The notes: generated by a model from the letters alone, not told the origin. DNA of 64,000 bases from Algoriphagus lutimaris (GCF_017051705.1 NZ_JAFIDJ010000001.1:186001-250000), one strand, 5' to 3'. Numbered from the stretch's first letter, positions 28,216 through 36,808 are shown. Program-made: numbers and translations.

Positions 28216-29622
28216 ATGCAGAAAATGATCGCCAAATTTGCATTACTATTTCTTCTCATGGTGATGGCTGAATCAGTTTATTCCCAGCATCCGTATGAAG
28301 AGGTAGAAATGGAAGAAGAACCAGACAAAAAGTTGTTTGGCAAACTATTGAAAACTGGCTCGTTTGAGTTTCATCTTAGGTCTTATATGATGGGAACTGT
28401 CAATCAAGGTGCTTTGACTGATTATAGTACTTGGGGTACAGGTGCTGGAGTTGGTTATTTCTCACCAAGATGGAAAGGACTAGGAGTGGGGTTTAGTGGT
28501 TTTTTTGTCTTTAGACATTTTGAAAACCATATCACGGAACTAGATCCATTGACGGGAATGCCAAACAGGTATGAGTTACCTTTGTATGATGTTCATCATC
28601 CCGAAAATCACAAGGATATGGATAGGTTAGAGGAGTTTTATATTTCCTATGAATCTTCTTCCATTTCAGCTTGGTTCGGAAGACATCATTTCGAAAGTCC
28701 TTTACTTAATGCCTCTGATAATAGGATGCGCCCTAATTTGTTTAGTGGTCTATCCCTAAGTTGGAATAAAAGTGATTTCTCTGTGCAAGGCGCTTGGTTT
28801 ACCCATGTGATTTCAAGAGGATCTCTAGAATGGCTGCCCATTGATGAATCTTTTGGATTTTATCCTACTGGAAGAAATCCAATGAGGGAGGAAGAAACGT
28901 ATAAGCATCACATTCATACCAAAGGAATTGGTGTGTTAGGACTTGGATGGAACAAGGAACAGGTGACAGCAGAATCTTGGAGTTATCTTTCCGAGGGAGT
29001 GTTTGCAGCCAATCTAACCCAAATAAAGGGCAGGAAGCCCATGCTAAAAGGACCCAATTTGGTCTGGGGCGTCCAAACCATGTTCCAAACTGCGATAGGA
29101 GATGGAGGAAATCCGGATCCTACCAAGGCTTATATCCTGCCAGGAGAGAGTTCTTCCGCATTAGGACTTAGAGCTGGATTTGCTTGGTCTCATAGTAAAT
29201 GGACCATTAACTACCTTGGGTTTTCAAAACAAGGAAGGTTTCTATTCCCAAGAGAATGGGGGAGGGAACAGTTCTTTGCGAGTCTTCCTAGGGAACGATT
29301 CGAAGGATTAGGTGCTACTCATGCTATCATGACCCAGTTCGAACAAAAACTGGTAGATGAAAGAATGAAGGTGGTGTTGGGAGCTTCACATGTAAAAACT
29401 CCAGACATCCATCATGTAGAACTCAATAAATATGGAATTCCAAGCTACTTGCATTTCTCAGGTTTGGCAGATTATAGGTTTAATGGGTTTTTCCATGGAC
29501 TTGATTTACAATTGTTGGTGGTAGCTAAAAAGGAAATATTTCAAAGAGAGATTCCTTTGGAATATGTGATAAACCGAGTTGAAATGATGAATTTCAATTT
29601 GATACTAGATTATAGATTTTAA
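28216..29622 (+). CDS. Outer membrane porin, OprD-like
   Basis: 468 residues; ATG at 28216 or, more naturally for the signal peptide, 28225. The signal peptide ends near VYSQ. The rest is a beta-barrel pattern with alternating aromatic strands, long loops rich in Gly and Trp, and a C-terminal NLILDYRF ending in Phe, typical of outer membrane proteins. It resembles OprD-family porins. A paralogue of the same layout lies at 34002 beside the TsdA-like cytochrome. Since the next two genes encode a YeeE/YedE transporter, uptake of thiosulfate or another small anion is a plausible role. Confidence 0.75.
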   Translation: MQKMIAKFALLFLLMVMAESVYSQHPYEEVEMEEEPDKKLFGKLLKTGSFEFHLRSYMMGTVNQGALTDYSTWGTGAGVGYFSPRWKGLGVGFSGFFVFRHFENHITELDPLTGMPNRYELPLYDVHHPENHKDMDRLEEFYISYESSSISAWFGRHHFESPLLNASDNRMRPNLFSGLSLSWNKSDFSVQGAWFTHVISRGSLEWLPIDESFGFYPTGRNPMREEETYKHHIHTKGIGVLGLGWNKEQVTAESWSYLSEGVFAANLTQIKGRKPMLKGPNLVWGVQTMFQTAIGDGGNPDPTKAYILPGESSSALGLRAGFAWSHSKWTINYLGFSKQGRFLFPREWGREQFFASLPRERFEGLGATHAIMTQFEQKLVDERMKVVLGASHVKTPDIHHVELNKYGIPSYLHFSGLADYRFNGFFHGLDLQLLVVAKKEIFQREIPLEYVINRVEMMNFNLILDYRF

Positions 29623-29638
29623 ATAAACGAGAATAAAA

Positions 29639-30220
29639 ATGAATCAATTTATCGACTGGATTACCCAGCCTTGGCCTTGGTACGTAGCGGGCCCAATGAT
29701 TGGCCTTACAGTGCCAACTTTGCTGTTGATAGGAAATAAGACCTTTGGGATTTCCTCCTCATTACGACATGTCTGCGCCATTTGCGTGCCGGCAGGTATC
29801 CCTTTCTTTACCTACAACTGGAAAAAAGAAATGTGGAATATGTTGTTCGTGGTTGGAGTTTTAATTGGTGGTTTTATAGCGACTAATTACTTGGCAAATC
29901 CAAATGATTTTATCCTAGCAGATCAGACAAAAGCAGATTTAACCGCTTTGGGTATCACGGATTTCTCTGGCCTAATGCCATCTGATATCTTCGATTGGAG
30001 TGTTTTATTTACTGCGAAAGGCCTTTTGTTCTTCGTGGTCGGAGGATTCCTTGTGGGCTTTGGAACCCGATATGCGGGCGGATGCACTTCCGGACATGCA
30101 ATCATGGGTATTAGTTCACTTCAGTGGCCATCCTTGGTAGCTACCATTTTCTTTATGCTTGGCGGCTTTGTGATGACTCATTTGTTGCTAGGACCTTTGA
30201 TGTCTTTGGTGGGATTTTAA
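29639..30220 (+). CDS. YeeE/YedE family transporter, first half
   Basis: 193 residues with about four to five transmembrane helices. It contains the family signature [21 protein letters not shown] (Cys in GGCTSGH), the sulfur-relay cysteine motif of TsuA/YeeE thiosulfate transporters, and a second Cys pair region RHVCAICVP. In this split version two short proteins replace the single long YeeE. It starts 16 bp after the porin and 12 bp before its partner, so the three genes form one unit. It likely imports thiosulfate or sulfane sulfur across the inner membrane. Confidence 0.87.
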   Translation: MNQFIDWITQPWPWYVAGPMIGLTVPTLLLIGNKTFGISSSLRHVCAICVPAGIPFFTYNWKKEMWNMLFVVGVLIGGFIATNYLANPNDFILADQTKADLTALGITDFSGLMPSDIFDWSVLFTAKGLLFFVVGGFLVGFGTRYAGGCTSGHAIMGISSLQWPSLVATIFFMLGGFVMTHLLLGPLMSLVGF

Positions 30221-30232
30221 TTTGATGACAAA

Positions 30233-30721
30233 ATGAAAGTAGCAGAAAAAAATATACAAGGGGCTGCAGTTTGTGATGCTCCAAACTCTCAGGAGAATAT
30301 TGAAAAAGGCTTAGCCTTAGTAAAATACATGATTGTCGGGATTTTGTTCGGAATCGTGTTTGTCAAAGCTGAAATCATTTCTTGGTTTAGAATCCAGGAA
30401 ATGTTCCGTCTTCAGTCTTTCCATATGTATGGAGTAATTGGTTCGGCGATCATTACGGGAATCATTTCCATTCAGATCATCAAACGATTCAACATCAAGA
30501 CGATCAAAGGAGAAACGGTTAATATTCCTAAAAAGGAATTCAGAAAAGGACAGATCATCGGAGGATTTATCTTTGGTTTAGGATGGGCGATTACCGGAGC
30601 GTGCCCAGGACCTTTGTTTGCTCAAATAGGAAGTGGATTTACCATTGTATTTGTAACCTTGATTTCAGCTATTGTAGGAACCTGGGTGTATGGAAAATTT
30701 GCAAACAAGCTTCCAAATTAA
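30233..30721 (+). CDS. YeeE/YedE (DUF6691-like) transporter, second half
   Basis: 162 residues with four predicted transmembrane helices. The conserved C-terminal motif is FIFGLGWAITGACPGPLFAQIGSG, with the Cys in GACPGP, which is the second cysteine signature of the YeeE/YedE family. It follows the first half by 12 bp and ends at a strong terminator. Together they should build the complete transporter. A short cytosolic N-terminus contains another Cys (AAVCDAP). Confidence 0.87.
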   Translation: MKVAEKNIQGAAVCDAPNSQENIEKGLALVKYMIVGILFGIVFVKAEIISWFRIQEMFRLQSFHMYGVIGSAIITGIISIQIIKRFNIKTIKGETVNIPKKEFRKGQIIGGFIFGLGWAITGACPGPLFAQIGSGFTIVFVTLISAIVGTWVYGKFANKLPN

Positions 30722-30746
30722 TGAATAGGTTTAGATGAACTCTAAG

Positions 30747-30778
30747 AAGCCAGTTTCCGACAGGAAACTGGCTTTTTT
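30747..30778 (+). terminator. Terminator of the porin-YeeE/YedE unit
   Basis: Perfect 12-bp stem AAGCCAGTTTCC / GGAAACTGGCTT with a GACA loop and a following T-run. Confidence 0.93.
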
Positions 30779-30857
30779 AATCAAATACTTTTTTGATAAT
30801 GAATCTGATGATCAAGATGGCTGTGGTGATAATTGCACCTACGATGATGAATTCCAT
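30777..30857 (-). CDS. Possible single-span mini membrane protein
   Basis: A 26-codon minus-strand frame starts with ATG at 30857 and stops at 30777 in the T-tract of the terminator. It encodes an almost entirely hydrophobic helix with a positive end (MEFIIVGAIITTAILIIRFI, then IKKVFD). The composition is what a real single-pass peptide would show. There is no homology I can name and no clear ribosome binding site, so the call is tentative. Confidence 0.35.
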   Translation of the reverse strand: MEFIIVGAIITTAILIIRFIIKKVFD

Positions 30858-30979
30858 GTGCTTAAATTTACCTCAATAACATGCCCTTTCCCAAATAGTT
30901 TAAGCTTGGCGAGAGGTAATTTGTCGCTTATTGGAGTAATCTTTCTAAATTTCGGAGCCTATTAATCTATACCCAACCT

Positions 30980-32152
30980 ATGATTTCTCATTCCAAACGC
31001 CGAGTAGCCCTCGGAGCATTTTTCTTTTTTGTGGGCTTATGTTTTGCCTCATGGGCTGCTAGGATCCCCGATATTCAAGGCAAGTTTGATCTTTCAGAAG
31101 GTCAACTAGGAACTTTATTGCTGTTTCTTCCTTTGGGCTCAGTCATAGGGCTGCCTATTGCCGGTTGGGCAGTCCATCAATTTGGAAGTAGAAGTGTCAT
31201 CATGATTGGAGCAGTAGCCTATGCGCTCACATTGCCTTTGATTGGATTGGCTCCTACGATATGGCTCCTTGTTCCCGTTTTGATTCTGTATGGTATGCTA
31301 GGGAATACCATGAATATTTCATTGAATACTCAAGCATTAAACTTGGAAGACCAAATGGGGAAAAATATACTAGCTTCCTTTCATGGACTTTGGAGTATGG
31401 CTGGATTTACAGGAGCTGGAATCGGTGCTTTGATGATCTACCTGGGGCTTAGTCCTGCTCAGCATTATGGGGTGGTTATGTTGATTTCACTGACGATTAT
31501 CTTTGTTGCTCAAAAATTTATAATTAAAGAGAAGGCTGCATCCGCAGATGGAGGCTTGGTGTTGAAAAAGCCGGATGCTTTGCTTTTAAGAATTAGTTTG
31601 ATTGCCTTTTTGGGCATGATGTGTGAAGGGTGTATGTTTGACTGGAGTGGGGTATATTTCAAAAAAGTAGTCAATGCGGACCCTTCATTAATTGCATTAG
31701 GATATGTTGCTTTTATGGGCACCATGGCTACAGGAAGATTTATTACCGATAAAATTGCAGCGAGATTTACCAAAGTAGCTGTAATTCAAGTAAGTGGTGT
31801 TTTGATATTTGTAGGCTTGGCTCTGGCGGTGATTTTTCCAACAGTTACAGTTGCTACCATAGGGTTTTTGTTGGTTGGATTAGGTGTGGCCTCTATTATT
31901 CCACTTTCCTATAGTATTGCAGGAAGATCTAAATTGTATGCACCAAGCGTGGCTTTGGCTTTGGTGTCCACTATTTCATTTTTCGGGTTTTTGTTAGGTC
32001 CCCCTTTGATTGGATTCATAGCTGATCTCTTTAATTTGAAAACCTCATTCGCCATGATAGCTGTGGCTGCATTGGGGATTACCCTGCTTTCAAGTTTCCG
32101 TAAAGCCGTATTTCTTATTCCAAAAAAAATTAAACCCTCTTCTGTTTCATGA
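30980..32152 (+). CDS. MFS transporter
   Basis: 390 residues with 12 predicted transmembrane helices. The N-terminal FASWAARIPDIQGKFDLSEGQLGTLLLFLPLGSVIGLPIAGW and the A-like loop VHQFGSRSVIM resemble the YbjJ-type subgroup of the major facilitator superfamily. The substrate is unknown. It overlaps the thioesterase gene downstream by 4 bp (ATGA), so the two are co-translated. It has no evident link with the sulfur genes on either side. Confidence 0.85.
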   Translation: MISHSKRRVALGAFFFFVGLCFASWAARIPDIQGKFDLSEGQLGTLLLFLPLGSVIGLPIAGWAVHQFGSRSVIMIGAVAYALTLPLIGLAPTIWLLVPVLILYGMLGNTMNISLNTQALNLEDQMGKNILASFHGLWSMAGFTGAGIGALMIYLGLSPAQHYGVVMLISLTIIFVAQKFIIKEKAASADGGLVLKKPDALLLRISLIAFLGMMCEGCMFDWSGVYFKKVVNADPSLIALGYVAFMGTMATGRFITDKIAARFTKVAVIQVSGVLIFVGLALAVIFPTVTVATIGFLLVGLGVASIIPLSYSIAGRSKLYAPSVALALVSTISFFGFLLGPPLIGFIADLFNLKTSFAMIAVAALGITLLSSFRKAVFLIPKKIKPSSVS

Positions 32153-32865
32153 GTCATGCCGCTACCTTTCAGTTCGAAAAAGACTTTGAAATAGGCTCGT
32201 TTCAAGTTCATCCTTCAGGTAAAATCAGATTGAGTTGTGTAGCAGACTTATTCCAAGAAAGTTCATGGGGACATGCTGATTCTGCAGATTTTGGGAGGAA
32301 TTTGATGGAAAATGGTCAAATGTGGGTATTGTCAAGAATGGATTTCCATTGTTTTGATTTACCTTCTTGGGGAGATCATGTGAAGGTTTATACCGCCGGA
32401 AGAGGCGTTGAGAAATTGTTCGCTTTTCGGGAGTTTATGATGACTGATGGGGAAGATAATATCCTCGCACTTTGCATGACCTCTTACCTATTGTTGAACA
32501 TTGAGTCCAAAAGACCCATGAGACCTGAGCAGGTATTGCCATCACAGCTGTTTGATCCCTTGGAAAAACCTGATTGGCAAGCAGCTAAGGTAAAAGTGGA
32601 AGGAGAATTGATTGCAAGTGAAAAGTTGACGGTACGATATTCTGATTTAGACTTATACGATCATGTGAATAATACCAGCTACATCCTTTGGGTAGAAAAT
32701 ATCCTGAAAGAAAGGAACATTGAAAAAGATAAATTTTTAATCAATTTTCAGGCTGAATGCCTTTTAGGAGAGGTGGTGGAAATTAATCTATACCATAAAG
32801 AAGATCGTTTTATTTTTCAAGGATTAGTGGGAGATAAACTCGTGTTTTTAGCTGAAGCCTATTAA
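32149..32865 (+). CDS. Acyl-ACP thioesterase
   Basis: 238 residues forming a tandem hot-dog fold. The N-terminal repeat has RLSCVADLFQESSWGHA and the C-terminal repeat YSDLDLYDHVNNTSYILWVEN, where the Asp/Asn/His residues correspond to the catalytic region of FatA/FatB-like acyl-ACP thioesterases. It releases fatty acids from acyl carrier protein in the cytoplasm. It is translationally coupled to the upstream MFS transporter (4-bp overlap). Confidence 0.85.
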   Translation: MSHAATFQFEKDFEIGSFQVHPSGKIRLSCVADLFQESSWGHADSADFGRNLMENGQMWVLSRMDFHCFDLPSWGDHVKVYTAGRGVEKLFAFREFMMTDGEDNILALCMTSYLLLNIESKRPMRPEQVLPSQLFDPLEKPDWQAAKVKVEGELIASEKLTVRYSDLDLYDHVNNTSYILWVENILKERNIEKDKFLINFQAECLLGEVVEINLYHKEDRFIFQGLVGDKLVFLAEAY

Positions 32866-32886
32866 ATTACAATATGTCAAGCTAGA

Positions 32887-32902
32887 TGTGATTCTTGTCA
32901 CA
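32887..32902 (+). promoter_or_regulatory. Perfect Crp/Fnr-type palindrome upstream of tsdA-like gene
   Basis: TGTGATTCTTGTCACA: perfect TGTGA-N6-TCACA with the inner T/G as in the site at 28195. It lies 38 bp before CATTTTTG at 32925, an imperfect -7 element, which places its centre near -42 relative to a start around 32937. Confidence 0.65.
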
Positions 32903-32924
32903 GCATTATAGCCATTCTTTGAGC

Positions 32925-32932
32925 CATTTTTG
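32925..32932 (+). promoter_or_regulatory. Imperfect promoter -7 element (CATTTTTG)
   Basis: One mismatch to TAnnTTTG, 18 bp before the cytochrome start codon. It is listed because of its fixed distance to the Crp/Fnr-type site; an activator-dependent promoter would be expected to have a weak -7. Confidence 0.4.
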
Positions 32933-32949
32933 TAGCTTGATATAGCACT

Positions 32950-34005
32950 ATGAAAGAGATCGGTAAACCATTTCTGCAATTGATTACGCTGGTACTAAGT
33001 TTATTGGTACTGGCCAGTTTATTAGTAGGCGTAATCGGATTTGTAATTTATTTGTCCTACTCGGGGGTTAATCTACCGGCTTTTAAAGAGGAACCTGTAG
33101 TAGCTCAAGTAGTGAATACGCCTGTTCCTAAGGCATTGATGGATCCTACGGGGATGTGGCAAGCGCCTGATTGGGCAAGTGTAGATACGGAACCCAATGC
33201 GGATGAAATCAAGTATGGTAGAGAATTGATTGCTAATACTTCCGAATATTTAGGACCAAACGGAAAAGTCAAAAAGATTTCAAACGGGCTAAATTGCCAA
33301 AACTGTCATCTTCAAGCGGGTACCGTTCCTTTGGGGAATAATTATTCTGCAGCTGCTAGTACTTATCCAAAGGTGAGAGGTAGATCAGGCACTTCCGAAG
33401 ATATTGAAATGCGAATCAATGGCTGTTTCCAAAGAAGCTTAAATGGTGACCCTTTGCCAAGAGATAGCAAAGAAATGAAAGCCATGGTCGCTTATATGAA
33501 TTGGCTTGGTCAGGAAGTTCCAAAAGGGGAAAAACCAGTAGGAGCAGGGATTTACGAAGTACCACTGCTGGATAGAGCAGCTGATCCTGTAAAGGGAAAG
33601 TTGGTGTATGATAGACAATGTGTTGCCTGTCATATGGCTGACGGACAAGGTTTGGCAAAAGCTGATGGAACAGGTTATACTTACCCTCCGTTATGGGGAG
33701 AGCATAGTTACAATCAGAAAGCAGGACTGTTTAGAATGTCAAGATTTGCCGGTTATGTCAAAGCCAATATGCCTTTTGGAGCTACTTATGAAAATCCAAT
33801 TCTATCTGATGAGGAAGCCTGGGATGTGGCAGCTTATGTAAACAGCCTCGACCGACCTACAAGAGATTTTCCCAACGATTGGCCTGATATCAGCAAAAAG
33901 CCAATGGATCATCCATTTGGTCCTTATGCAGATGAATTTTCAGAGGAGCAACATAAGTTTGGTCCTTTCAAACCTATTAAAGAGGCGATAGCAAAACTAA
34001 AATGA
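32950..34005 (+). CDS. tsdA: TsdA-like dihaem cytochrome c (thiosulfate dehydrogenase family)
   Basis: 351 residues. A single N-terminal transmembrane helix (about 12-35) anchors it facing the periplasm. Haem motif 1 is C116-Q-N-C119-H120 and motif 2 is C224-V-A-C227-H228. Between them, RINGCFQRSLNG (Cys159) matches the Cys that serves as the unusual distal ligand of haem 1 in TsdA enzymes; a Met in FRMSRF or KANMPFG is the likely second-haem ligand. TsdA oxidises two thiosulfates to tetrathionate or runs the reverse reaction. It is co-translated with the porin paralogue downstream (ATGA overlap) and has a strong Crp/Fnr-type site upstream. Confidence 0.87.
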   Translation: MKEIGKPFLQLITLVLSLLVLASLLVGVIGFVIYLSYSGVNLPAFKEEPVVAQVVNTPVPKALMDPTGMWQAPDWASVDTEPNADEIKYGRELIANTSEYLGPNGKVKKISNGLNCQNCHLQAGTVPLGNNYSAAASTYPKVRGRSGTSEDIEMRINGCFQRSLNGDPLPRDSKEMKAMVAYMNWLGQEVPKGEKPVGAGIYEVPLLDRAADPVKGKLVYDRQCVACHMADGQGLAKADGTGYTYPPLWGEHSYNQKAGLFRMSRFAGYVKANMPFGATYENPILSDEEAWDVAAYVNSLDRPTRDFPNDWPDISKKPMDHPFGPYADEFSEEQHKFGPFKPIKEAIAKLK

Positions 34006-35351
34006 AAAAGATACTACTAGGATTATTCCTGGTACTATCTTTCCAAGCTATTGCTCAACAATCAGAGCGTAAGCTAAAAGTAGTGCCGGATGTCCATTTC
34101 CGAATGTTTTGGATGAGTACCAGCTATCCAAAAGATTTTAAAAATGACTTTGCTCTAGGTTCAAGTTTGAACCTAGGAGCGAATCTGACATATGCAGAAC
34201 ATTTAAACTTCCATGTAGGATATCGATTTTATGGAAATCTATGGAGTTCCGATCTCACGAGCCCAGATCCTCTTTCCGGACTTGGAAATCGTTATGAAGT
34301 GGGATTATTTGATTTGCTCCACCCAGAAGATAAGTTTTTCGGAAAATTGGAGACTCTTTCTTTATCCTACTCTCAAGATAAGTGGGGCGCAAAAGTGGGT
34401 AGAATGGGGATCAATACCGATTGGGTCAATGCCCAGGATGGAAGACTTGCTCCTACAGCCATAGAGGGACTCCATGCTTGGTATGCAGCAAGTCCCAAAT
34501 GGGAATTCGGTTTATGGGCAATCAGTAAAATGGGAGTGAGGGGAACTTCTGAGTGGCTTGGGGTTGGGGAGTCTATTGGAATATTTCCTGTAGGTAGAGA
34601 TATCAATGGAGAAGCTTCTCAGTATGCAGGGAATACCAATAGTGATTGGATAGGGATCTTGGAGTTTTCCCATCAAACCGAAAAGTTTGGAAAAATCAGT
34701 ATTTCAGAAACGTTGGTACAAAATATATCCAATACCCTTTGGGCGTCATTGGAGAAAAATTGGCCTAATCAAACCAATGGAAAGTGGTTTTCTGGAATTC
34801 AGTTTGGATTTCAAAATGGGATAGGGGATGGAGGGAATACCAATCCCATATTCCAATACAAAGACCCTGAAGATACAAATTGGGTAGTGTCCGCGAAGGC
34901 TGGATATACCGTAAAAAACTGGTCCTCCAGTTTGAGTTATTCTCACTTGGATGGAAAAGGGAGATGGCTAAGCCCTAGAGAGTGGGGTAAAGATGCTTGG
35001 TATACCTTTATTCCTAGAGAGCGGAATGAAGGATTTGGAGGAATGGATGCTTTAGTAGCTTATGTGGATTATAAAATCGGGGATACAGGCCTCAGGCCCT
35101 ATCTTCATGTTGGATTCCATTGGTTGCCTGATTATACAAATCCTCAAGCAAACAAATACGGGTTTCCTTCCTACAGACAAATAAATTTAGGCCTTAAATA
35201 TGTGCCCCAATCCTATAAAGCCATTGATTTTCATTTGATCATCATGAATAAGGAAGCAATTGGAAATAGGGAACTTGGTCCGAAATTAAGGTATAATAAA
35301 GTGGAAATGATCCATGTCAACGGCATGTTGAATTGGAGGCCTTTTAAGTGA
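34002..35351 (+). CDS. Outer membrane porin, OprD-like (paralogue)
   Basis: 449 residues; signal peptide about 1-18 (ends AIAQ). The barrel is built like the porin at 28216: both share DPL(S/T)G-(L/M)-(G/P)NRYE-LF/LYD, DG.L.P.A/R.N, EWL-(G/P)-I-ESFGF/IGIFP-GR, GDGGN-(T/P)P, and LFPREWG/LSPREWGKDAW with PRER-EGFG. The C-terminus ends LNWRPFK. It overlaps the tsdA-like gene by 4 bp, so cytochrome and porin are made together, which supports a role in entry of the cytochrome's substrate. Confidence 0.75.
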   Translation: MKKILLGLFLVLSFQAIAQQSERKLKVVPDVHFRMFWMSTSYPKDFKNDFALGSSLNLGANLTYAEHLNFHVGYRFYGNLWSSDLTSPDPLSGLGNRYEVGLFDLLHPEDKFFGKLETLSLSYSQDKWGAKVGRMGINTDWVNAQDGRLAPTAIEGLHAWYAASPKWEFGLWAISKMGVRGTSEWLGVGESIGIFPVGRDINGEASQYAGNTNSDWIGILEFSHQTEKFGKISISETLVQNISNTLWASLEKNWPNQTNGKWFSGIQFGFQNGIGDGGNTNPIFQYKDPEDTNWVVSAKAGYTVKNWSSSLSYSHLDGKGRWLSPREWGKDAWYTFIPRERNEGFGGMDALVAYVDYKIGDTGLRPYLHVGFHWLPDYTNPQANKYGFPSYRQINLGLKYVPQSYKAIDFHLIIMNKEAIGNRELGPKLRYNKVEMIHVNGMLNWRPFK

Positions 35352-35698
35352 TTTGAATCATTTTCGAGAAAAACCAGTTAAGAGGAAAGGGTTTAAAATT
35401 CTCCTATTTTGATACAAATTAGGAATTATCAATTAATAGACAGACCTTTGTCCCAGTCAGGAATTCACTTAACAACTATTATCCTGATCCTTGAAGTAAA
35501 GTTAGCGTTGATTATCAACCTGCTTAAGTAGCAAATTCAAGAGTTTTCCCTTACGATTACCTAGGTTTTAATTCTCTCCCTTTTCTACTTTTTTAATTCA
35601 ACAATGGCCTAGCGCTATTTTTCGGATTAAAACCTGCAGTAAAAATCCTCCCCAACAGTACCAGAATTACCCTTTAATTTAAACCAAAACAATACTCT
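35352..35698. other. Intergenic leader region before the desaturase operon
   Basis: 347 bp with no open frame of interest and no clear TAnnTTTG element. It lies between a finished operon and the start of the cold-adaptation genes, so it must contain their promoter and may hold a long 5' leader. No strong stem-loop terminator for the porin gene was seen. Confidence 0.4.
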
Positions 35699-36808
35699 AT
35701 TAAAACTGTAAGATTCTCAGAATCAAATCTATCAGATTTCTCTGTCACCCTCAAGTCAAGGGTTTATGGACATTTCAAGTCCAATAACAAATCCAAGTAT
35801 GCAAATAAGGAAATGGTCATTAAGACAGTTTTACTTATTTCACTATTCTTAATCCCTCAAGTGCTCATTATTTCAGGATTAGTTGCCGAAACATGGCAAT
35901 TATTTACCTGCTACATATTATCAGCATTTGGAATGGCCGGCATAGGCATGGGTGTCATGCATGATGCATGTCACGGCTCTTATTCCAAAAACCCTTTAGT
36001 CAATAAATTTGTGAGCTACACCCTTAATATGGTGGGAGCAAGTTCAGAAGTATGGAGAATACAACATAATGTATTGCATCATAGCTTTACGAATATCCAT
36101 GAACATGATGATGATATCAATGCTCCATTCTTTTTGAGATTTTCTCCTGAAGCCGAGCAAAATAAACTTCATAGATTTCAACACCTGTACGCTTGGTTCT
36201 TTTACTCATTATCTACGCTTTCTTGGGTAACAGCCAAGGATTTCATTAGACTTAAAAGATACCATGACAAGGGATTGGTGAAAGGGGAAAATGGATATCA
36301 AAAGACCTTGTGGAAGATCATCGCTTGGAAAGTGGGATATTTTGCTGTCATCTTGGGATTGCCATTAATTTTCTCCCCATTTCCATTTTGGATGATATTA
36401 TTGGGATATATATCCATGCACTTCGTGACAGGGTTTGTAATTACCATGGTATTTCAAATCGCTCATATAGTAGAGGATGTCAATTTCCCAGTAGTAGATG
36501 AGCATGGAAATGTGGAAGGTGAGCGAATGCTGCATCAGTTGGCAACAACTTGTAACTTCTCTCCGAATTCACGCATCATCACCTGGTTTGCCGGGGGATT
36601 GAATTACCAAGTGGAACATCACCTATTTCCGGATATTTGTCATGTACACTACAAAAAAATCGCACCTATTGTAAAAGCTACAGCAGCGGAGTTTAATGTG
36701 CCTTATTACTCCAAGCCTAACTTTTTGATGGCTGTTTTAGACCATTTTAAAATGCTTTATATCCTCGGAAACACTCCGAAGATGGAGCCTCAAAAAGTTT
36801 TTAAATAA
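35699..36808 (+). CDS. Membrane fatty acid desaturase, probable ATT start
   Basis: About 369 residues if translation begins at the ATT at 35699; the first ATG is at 35813. The frame is open from an in-frame TAA about 21 bp upstream of 35699. Codons 35699-35812 read like the usual N-terminus of this family (IKTVRFSESNLSDFSVTLKS, then RVYGHFKSNNKSKYANKE), so the ATG start would drop real sequence. The di-iron His boxes of acyl desaturases follow: HDACHGS, HNVLHHSFTN, and near the C-terminus NYQVEHHLFPD, with about four membrane helices. It introduces double bonds into membrane acyl chains and heads an operon with a DEAD-box helicase. Confidence 0.85.
   Translation: MKTVRFSESNLSDFSVTLKSRVYGHFKSNNKSKYANKEMVIKTVLLISLFLIPQVLIISGLVAETWQLFTCYILSAFGMAGIGMGVMHDACHGSYSKNPLVNKFVSYTLNMVGASSEVWRIQHNVLHHSFTNIHEHDDDINAPFFLRFSPEAEQNKLHRFQHLYAWFFYSLSTLSWVTAKDFIRLKRYHDKGLVKGENGYQKTLWKIIAWKVGYFAVILGLPLIFSPFPFWMILLGYISMHFVTGFVITMVFQIAHIVEDVNFPVVDEHGNVEGERMLHQLATTCNFSPNSRIITWFAGGLNYQVEHHLFPDICHVHYKKIAPIVKATAAEFNVPYYSKPNFLMAVLDHFKMLYILGNTPKMEPQKVFK

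Noticed and set aside
30735-30965. 76-codon plus-strand frame after the YeeE/YedE unit
   Set aside because: It runs straight through a perfect terminator hairpin and has no protein-like character; the antisense of its first part is a more plausible peptide.
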